From NCBI GenBank assembly GCA_025267735.1, contig CM046297.1:22966011-23030010 (forward strand): a stretch of 64,000 nucleotides of DNA, in the 5' to 3' direction. The translations under genes and the position numbers were made by a program. Below are positions 59,174-64,000 of the stretch, piece after piece (the first letter of the stretch is position 1; every line of letters starts with the position of its first letter). The notes beneath the pieces are model-generated. The model searched no databases. It was not told the origin of the DNA and saw only the letters and a program-made list of their open reading frames with translations. This DNA is from Mactra quadrangularis. Taxonomy: Eukaryota; Mollusca; Bivalvia; Venerida; Mactridae.

Positions 59174-61327
59174 GATTATAGAAATTATACCTTTGTGAAT
59201 GTAAACCAAATAAAAAAAGTGGTAAAAATACAATAACATAAAAAATTATAACAATAATTAACTATATATACATTATTGTTTTATTTATACATATCGATCT
59301 ATACATTTTTATATAATTTACAATTTTATATTCAATATACAACTTTATATACAGTAAATCTAATGTATGTAATATGCGGTTCAATGTGCAATATTTTATC
59401 CCATACGCAATATAGAATAGCATGAAATGCAGTAGTAGTGAAACAGTTAAACATATTTTAAATCAATCAATAAAGTAATGTGAAGTACTGACACAATTAA
59501 ATGCTTGTGCAACTATTAAAGTGTAGTAATAAACTTTCGCCTCAAACAAATATAGAAATTCACACAAGTAAAACAAACACAGTTCCGAGATACGTACATA
59601 TACATGCCGGTAGGGCCTATAACAGGAATTGAGTTACGAAACGAGGGACGAAACATTTTTCTGGGGTATGGTATAGGTTTTTTATGCTCAATCGAAAAGT
59701 TCGGACAATATCGCCGGCAAAAAAGTTCGTTTTGATAAAACCAAGAGCGTTCGAATGAATAAATCGATGATAAAAGCCACGCATTTCGGTACTTTTTAAA
59801 ACGGAACTATTTTTGTTTTCGCCCCCTGGACTCTTCGACCTAAAAACTTTCGTAAATTAGTTTCTGTTGAATTCTATGTGCGTCGGTATTTTTGCTACGT
59901 ATCATTTCTCGTACTTGGAATTTTTCGACACAGAGCTCAAATATTTGTTTTGTACATCTGTGTTTTTTACTATTAAACTTAATTTTCTGTGTTGTAAGAC
60001 CTTTTTATTAATGTTTTGTTTTTATGTCATTTTTTGTCAAAATGGCTCTTGCAAAAGAGAAACCTTATATTGATTTTTATGTATAAAAATCTATATAACC
60101 AATTACTTTGGATAACTAATACCTTTTGGGTCTACATGAGCAGTGTATACTAATAACAATGATGCTATTGTACACACATTGATTTTTTCTTGAAACAATC
60201 ACTATAATCGAATACTGTTTCTTGATTAAGATTTTTTGCGCAACATTTTATCATAGCAACTTCTAAAGGGTTTCATTTGAAACTTCTATCATGTAGGATA
60301 AAATTTACCATTAGATATCAAATACTATAATTCATAAAACTAACAATAATTTATACTAAATTATGGCCCTTACATAAAAACATACATTCTAAGTTAAGTT
60401 CTAATGCAACATTTTATCTTGGCAACTACTGATGGGATTGATTTGAATATTCACACATGACTACGGTATTACCATCGGAAGTCAATTTTAAAGTTGCATC
60501 ACTCTAGCTTGATTTTTTACTATTTTAAATTGTGAGTCTTTTATATTGAAAATTTTGTAGTAAGAAGATCTGCAAAAAATAAAAAAGCTGCAGTCAATGA
60601 AAATATTCTTGTTAAATATTTCATCTCAATTGAATTTCATAATTGATTCCGTTTACAAGACCACTCCTAATAGTAGAGCGCGCTGTCCATTGACGGCTCT
60701 CAATTGTTAATTAAACCTCTTACCTGAAATATCCAAACACTTCGTAATACCCAGAATCGACATTGAATAAATTCTAGAATTTTATCCTTCATCATTGCAA
60801 CTTTAACTTTCAAGTTATCCTATTTCATAGAAGTTGCTCTCTAAAACGTAAATTCTAAATATTTTGGTCGTCTGAACCACACGGATTACACAAGTAATTA
60901 TGCACGAAATCCATGTGCCTATTTACGTCATTTAAAACTGGCATGGATAAGATACGAAATGGAGACTTTTAGGCGAAAAGGAGCATATAATGGCAAAACG
61001 GAGATTTAATTGTTAGTAAAACCCTTCTTAAAATAACAATTATAATACAAATTATATTTACTGATAATAAAATCACCATTCTAAAATTAGTGATTTTCAT
61101 ATCAGTCCAATTTTTACAAGAGTTGCTTAAAACGTAGGGTCCACAAAGGCGGATCCAAAGGGGGTCAGGGGGGGGTCCGGACCCCCCCCCCCCTAGAATT
61201 GGGAAAATGTACCTGTCCATTAGTGTATTTCTTGACTGTAAGTCATTTTTGAGTAGCATGGGATCTATGTTAATGTGTACTTATTATTATATGTGTGCGT
61301 ATTTAACGAGTGTGAGGACTCTGGTGC

Positions 61328-61956
61328 CAGTGGGTTTAACGCCGTGTCGACAAACATTATTGTCATTTTACTGAGGCAAGCTCACCTTACCTAGGTTTCC
61401 TGGACCTTGTCTATAACCAAGACTAATCAACCCTTCCAAACGTTCGATATCTTTTCCATTATATTATGCATAATATTATGTACACGATTTTTCCTTTTTT
61501 AGATCGGACTAAGCATTTTTGATTTGGTGAAAATGTTTAGTACAGATCCTGCAAAGGTGTGCCTTCAGATTTAAATTGACCATGTAAATGTTATATTTCT
61601 TACCAGACTAGGCTGAATATAATATCTTTATACAATACAAACAAAATATTTAGCCCTATACTTGTATGAAGGGCGTGTTTCTTCATTTTATTTTATCATA
61701 ATTACATGTTTTACTATGGGTTATATATATAATATATGCGGGTGATCACCATGGGATTCATTTAAATTTCTTTTTTTTTTCGTATGTCTGTTTATGATAA
61801 TGCCATGTTCACTATATGTGTTTGTAAGTTTCATTCTGTTTGCTATAAACATGTTGTATGTTTAGAGCAATAAAGGTTGTTGTTGTTGTTATACCTAATC
61901 AATGGAGGAAAATCAACATTATTGTCGAATATCCATGGAAGAGTATAACCAGTCCG
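61328..61956 (-). mobile_element. SINE family 1, interrupted and truncated
   Basis: Tail half at 61328-61459, then the 0.4-kb insert ending in AATAAAGG and GTT repeats, then part of the body (from CCTAATCAATGGAGG) to 61956, where copy C cuts it off before the tRNA head. Confidence 0.6.
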
Positions 61957-61958
61957 GG

Positions 61959-62419
61959 CAGTGGCGTAGCAAGGTCTTTTTGATGTGTACGCAAAATCCT
62001 AGGGGTCAAGGGCATGCCCCGCCCCGAATTTGTTTTTCTGTAGATCATTTCAGGAGCATTTTTGGCAACTATTCAAAATGGGTCTGTATAATTCAATCTG
62101 GACACAAATATAGGAAGACAACATTCATACAAATTATCATTCAATTTTAACCAGCGTTTAAAGAACTATATAGACTGGATTCAAAGACAAACATCGAATT
62201 TTAAAACCGTAAATTCAACTCCCAAAAGGCATCGCAAGTCCCATTGAAATATAACTTGACATAAGGTTAGTAAAATAACGATCAAGCAGTTTTGTTTTAC
62301 ACACCCCTACCCCCCTCAGGCGAAAGATTTTATTACATTTTTGGCGTTTGTAATTTTACAATTTTCTGGACCAGTGTGTACGCAGCTGCGTACTCTGCGT
62401 ACTGGTAGCTACGCGCCTG
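61959..62419 (-). mobile_element. M461 MITE copy C (inverted)
   Basis: 461 bp, the reverse complement of copy B with one difference seen by eye. Flanks CCGGG and AAAAG do not match each other. With copy B it makes a 4.3-kb segment with 461-bp inverted ends. Confidence 0.88.
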
Positions 62420-63223
62420 AAAAGGTCAACTTGTAAGCAGACAGTCTTAGTTTTGTAAATTAAATGTGACACTATAAGTATAAAATGACATCTGTCGTAT
62501 GCCGTAGGACATTTCATTGATCAGTTTAAAGTTTAAAGAAAACATGTTTTATGCAGTGGCTGTTTCGAAAAGTCAAAAGACATTTTATGTTAAAATACAT
62601 AGTTACTTGGAAGTGTTATTTATTTCGGAGAAGAGGTTCGGATGATTACGAGTGGTACTCAAATGACACAATTTCATTTTAGAAACATTTTTAATGATAC
62701 GGACATTAAATTACAGTTGCCAAACTTAGAGTTTACCCATAATTTTAGTTCATGCGGCTCATGAGCAAAATACACACGTTTCTATTGACACAATTAACTA
62801 TTGCACAATGAATGTGAATTGTGTATTTGTCTCTTTCGAAAAAAACCCATATGTTTTCGTGTTGAACAAATGAGATTGTATAAACCAATTTTCAAAACAT
62901 GGCATGTTATTGTACTTTTAATTTTGGATTCATCCGTTTATGGGGGAAACACGAGAGTGTAGACTTGTTTTTATACAGAAAATAAGAGAATATTTCTATA
63001 TATATAATTAACCATTCCTTTTTTGACAGTTATCAGACTATTCTTTTGTTAAATCGACGCACCAAGTTAAAAATCCTCAAATACAGAGAGTATAACGAAT
63101 TTTATGATATATGATACATTACATTTTCAAATATTTTTTGTGTTTTCACTTATTATAAATGTTCCTACTTTTTTACTGAAGATACATTTTATTTTTAAAA
63201 ATGTTTTGCGTACCAGGAAGCTG
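62420..63223. other. non-coding stretch
   Basis: AT-rich. I looked here for missing 5' channel exons on the minus strand and found none that are convincing. Confidence 0.4.
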
Positions 63224-63406
63224 TATTATCAAGCGTCATACGACCGATTTTAGTCGTAAATCCTTCTATATTGTATTATAAAATCATCGTAAGATTTTTT
63301 ATATTATGCTGCTCTGGGCAGCGTTTTAACAAAAAACTTACGATAATATTACAATACAATATAGTTGGATTTAGTACTAAAATCGGTCGTAAGGCACTTG
63401 ATAATA
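63224..63406. mobile_element. 183-bp foldback MITE
   Basis: Ends TATTATCAAG and CTTGATAATA. Arms of about 75 bp share ACGACCGATTTTAGT, TAAATCC, ATATTGTATT and CTTACGAT blocks in inverted orientation, with a small GCTGCTCTGGGCAGC hairpin at the centre. Possible TA duplication within the ends. Non-coding. Confidence 0.75.
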
Positions 63407-64000
63407 TGAACCCAGTACTTTAAAGATAGTTCGTTAAACTTTAACATTACTCGACAAGCATGCGTGTTACTTCATTAAGTTACGAACAAAAACCCCACAC
63501 AATTTGCTAATTGCTTCTTCATTGATAAATTTATTACCACAGGAGCTTTTACAGAAGTTGAGTTTTTATTCCAAGTGAAAAAACTATCATCAGTGGAAAA
63601 TTTTCTGTAACGTAAACAATGCAAAAAATTCTAAAGTTCCTAATTTATCAACCTGTTTTTAAGGAAAATTAAGAAACAAACTTCTTTATTCATGATTTTT
63701 GTACTTAATTTGATAAACATGTGTGTACTTGATTAATTTCTGCATTGATTTCTAATATTTAACAAATTGTATGTTCGATGTTACAATTCTTCAGTAATTC
63801 TTGTTTTTGTGGTTAGTCTAAACATTGGGAAAACCGCATGTATGAAAAAAAAATGCGTCATGACTTGTTTATGATTGCATGGGGTAACTGCCAGTTTAGA
63901 TGATTCTTTGATAAAATCGGATTGTTGGAATTTAAAAATTATAAGCTTTTTGAAGAATAACTGTGGCACGTATGTGACACAGCAATATAATGTTGTTTTG
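63407..64000. other. non-coding end of window
   Basis: AT-rich. One 62-codon frame on the minus strand has no supporting features. Confidence 0.4.

Larger units (their letters stand above)
58091..61956 (+). repeat. 3.85-kb direct repeat, copy B
   Basis: Twin of 50873-54722. Its right limit coincides, apart from two bases (GG), with the start of the inverted M461 copy C. The SINE that continues in copy A stops here and does not resume beyond copy C. Confidence 0.9.
50873..62419. mobile_element. candidate 11.5-kb composite element bounded by inverted M461 copies
   Basis: The left end is M461 copy A (CAGGCGCG inward) and the right end is the inverted copy C (CGCGCCTG outward). Just outside, AAAAG occurs on both sides (50868-50872 and 62420-62424). 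Copy A alone has unmatched flanks (AAAAG and GCAAT), and so does copy C alone (CCGGG and AAAAG). Internal copy B has matched GCCAT flanks. Five bases is also the duplication length suggested at 6933. Content: two 3.85-kb direct repeats around a four-exon gene. No transposase inside. Alternatives are segmental duplication plus separate MITE insertions, with AAAAG matching by chance. Confidence 0.45.

Noticed and set aside
52648..60073. 68-codon plus-strand frame seen at 52648 and 59867
   Set aside because: Duplicated with the 3.85-kb repeat. Low-complexity hydrophobic/aromatic sequence in AT-rich DNA with no promoter or family sign.
1..64000. CRISPR arrays, bacterial operons, rRNA genes
   Set aside because: None seen. 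The sequence is eukaryotic, and tandem repeats here lack spacer structure.

Overview
This is AT-rich animal nuclear DNA. It has GT-AG introns, several families of tRNA-derived SINEs, foldback and MITE-type DNA elements, minisatellites, and only two host-type genes in 64 kb, both split into small exons. The mix of a divergent nicotinic-receptor-like subunit, abundant tRNA-SINEs and repeat-filled introns fits a lophotrochozoan, most likely a bivalve mollusc. The taxon is an inference, not something read directly.

Layout. 1-10.4 kb: non-coding, with tRNA-SINE copies, a possible inverted-end element (3.37-3.82 kb), a CpG-rich patch (5.87-6.07 kb) and one old copy of a MITE family called here M461 (6933-7398). 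10.4-18.3 kb: three tandem units of about 0.78-0.80 kb. The first is split by a 5.2-kb DNA transposon (10879-16093) carrying an intact 806-residue DDE-type transposase gene on the minus strand. The third is split by a SINE. 18.3-34.4 kb: non-coding, with SINEs, foldback elements and a GAT-rich microsatellite.

34.5-50.5 kb: a Cys-loop ligand-gated channel gene on the minus strand, five exons recognised. Splice phases and the order of family landmarks agree across them. Its introns hold an LTR-like pair (1066 bp each), a tandem array (42.5-45.0 kb), SINEs and a minisatellite of twenty 25-bp units beside a splice donor.

50.9-62.4 kb: the most unusual region. Three nearly identical 461-bp M461 copies (two direct, one inverted) and two near-identical 3.85-kb direct repeats surround a four-exon gene of unknown function (54962-57951, minus) that has a cluster of CRE-like sites upstream. 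The outermost M461 ends are inverted relative to each other and flanked by the same 5 bp, AAAAG. The whole 11.5 kb may therefore be one composite element, carrying the gene, inserted into the 5' part of the channel locus. 62.4-64 kb: non-coding, with a 183-bp foldback element.

The strongest leads are: (1) the 5.2-kb transposon, whose pre-insertion site can be read from its tandem neighbours and which carries nine copies of a 15-bp motif; (2) the 11.5-kb composite; (3) a receptor subunit with a shortened Cys-loop and no usual agonist-site residues; (4) the unrecognised four-exon gene.
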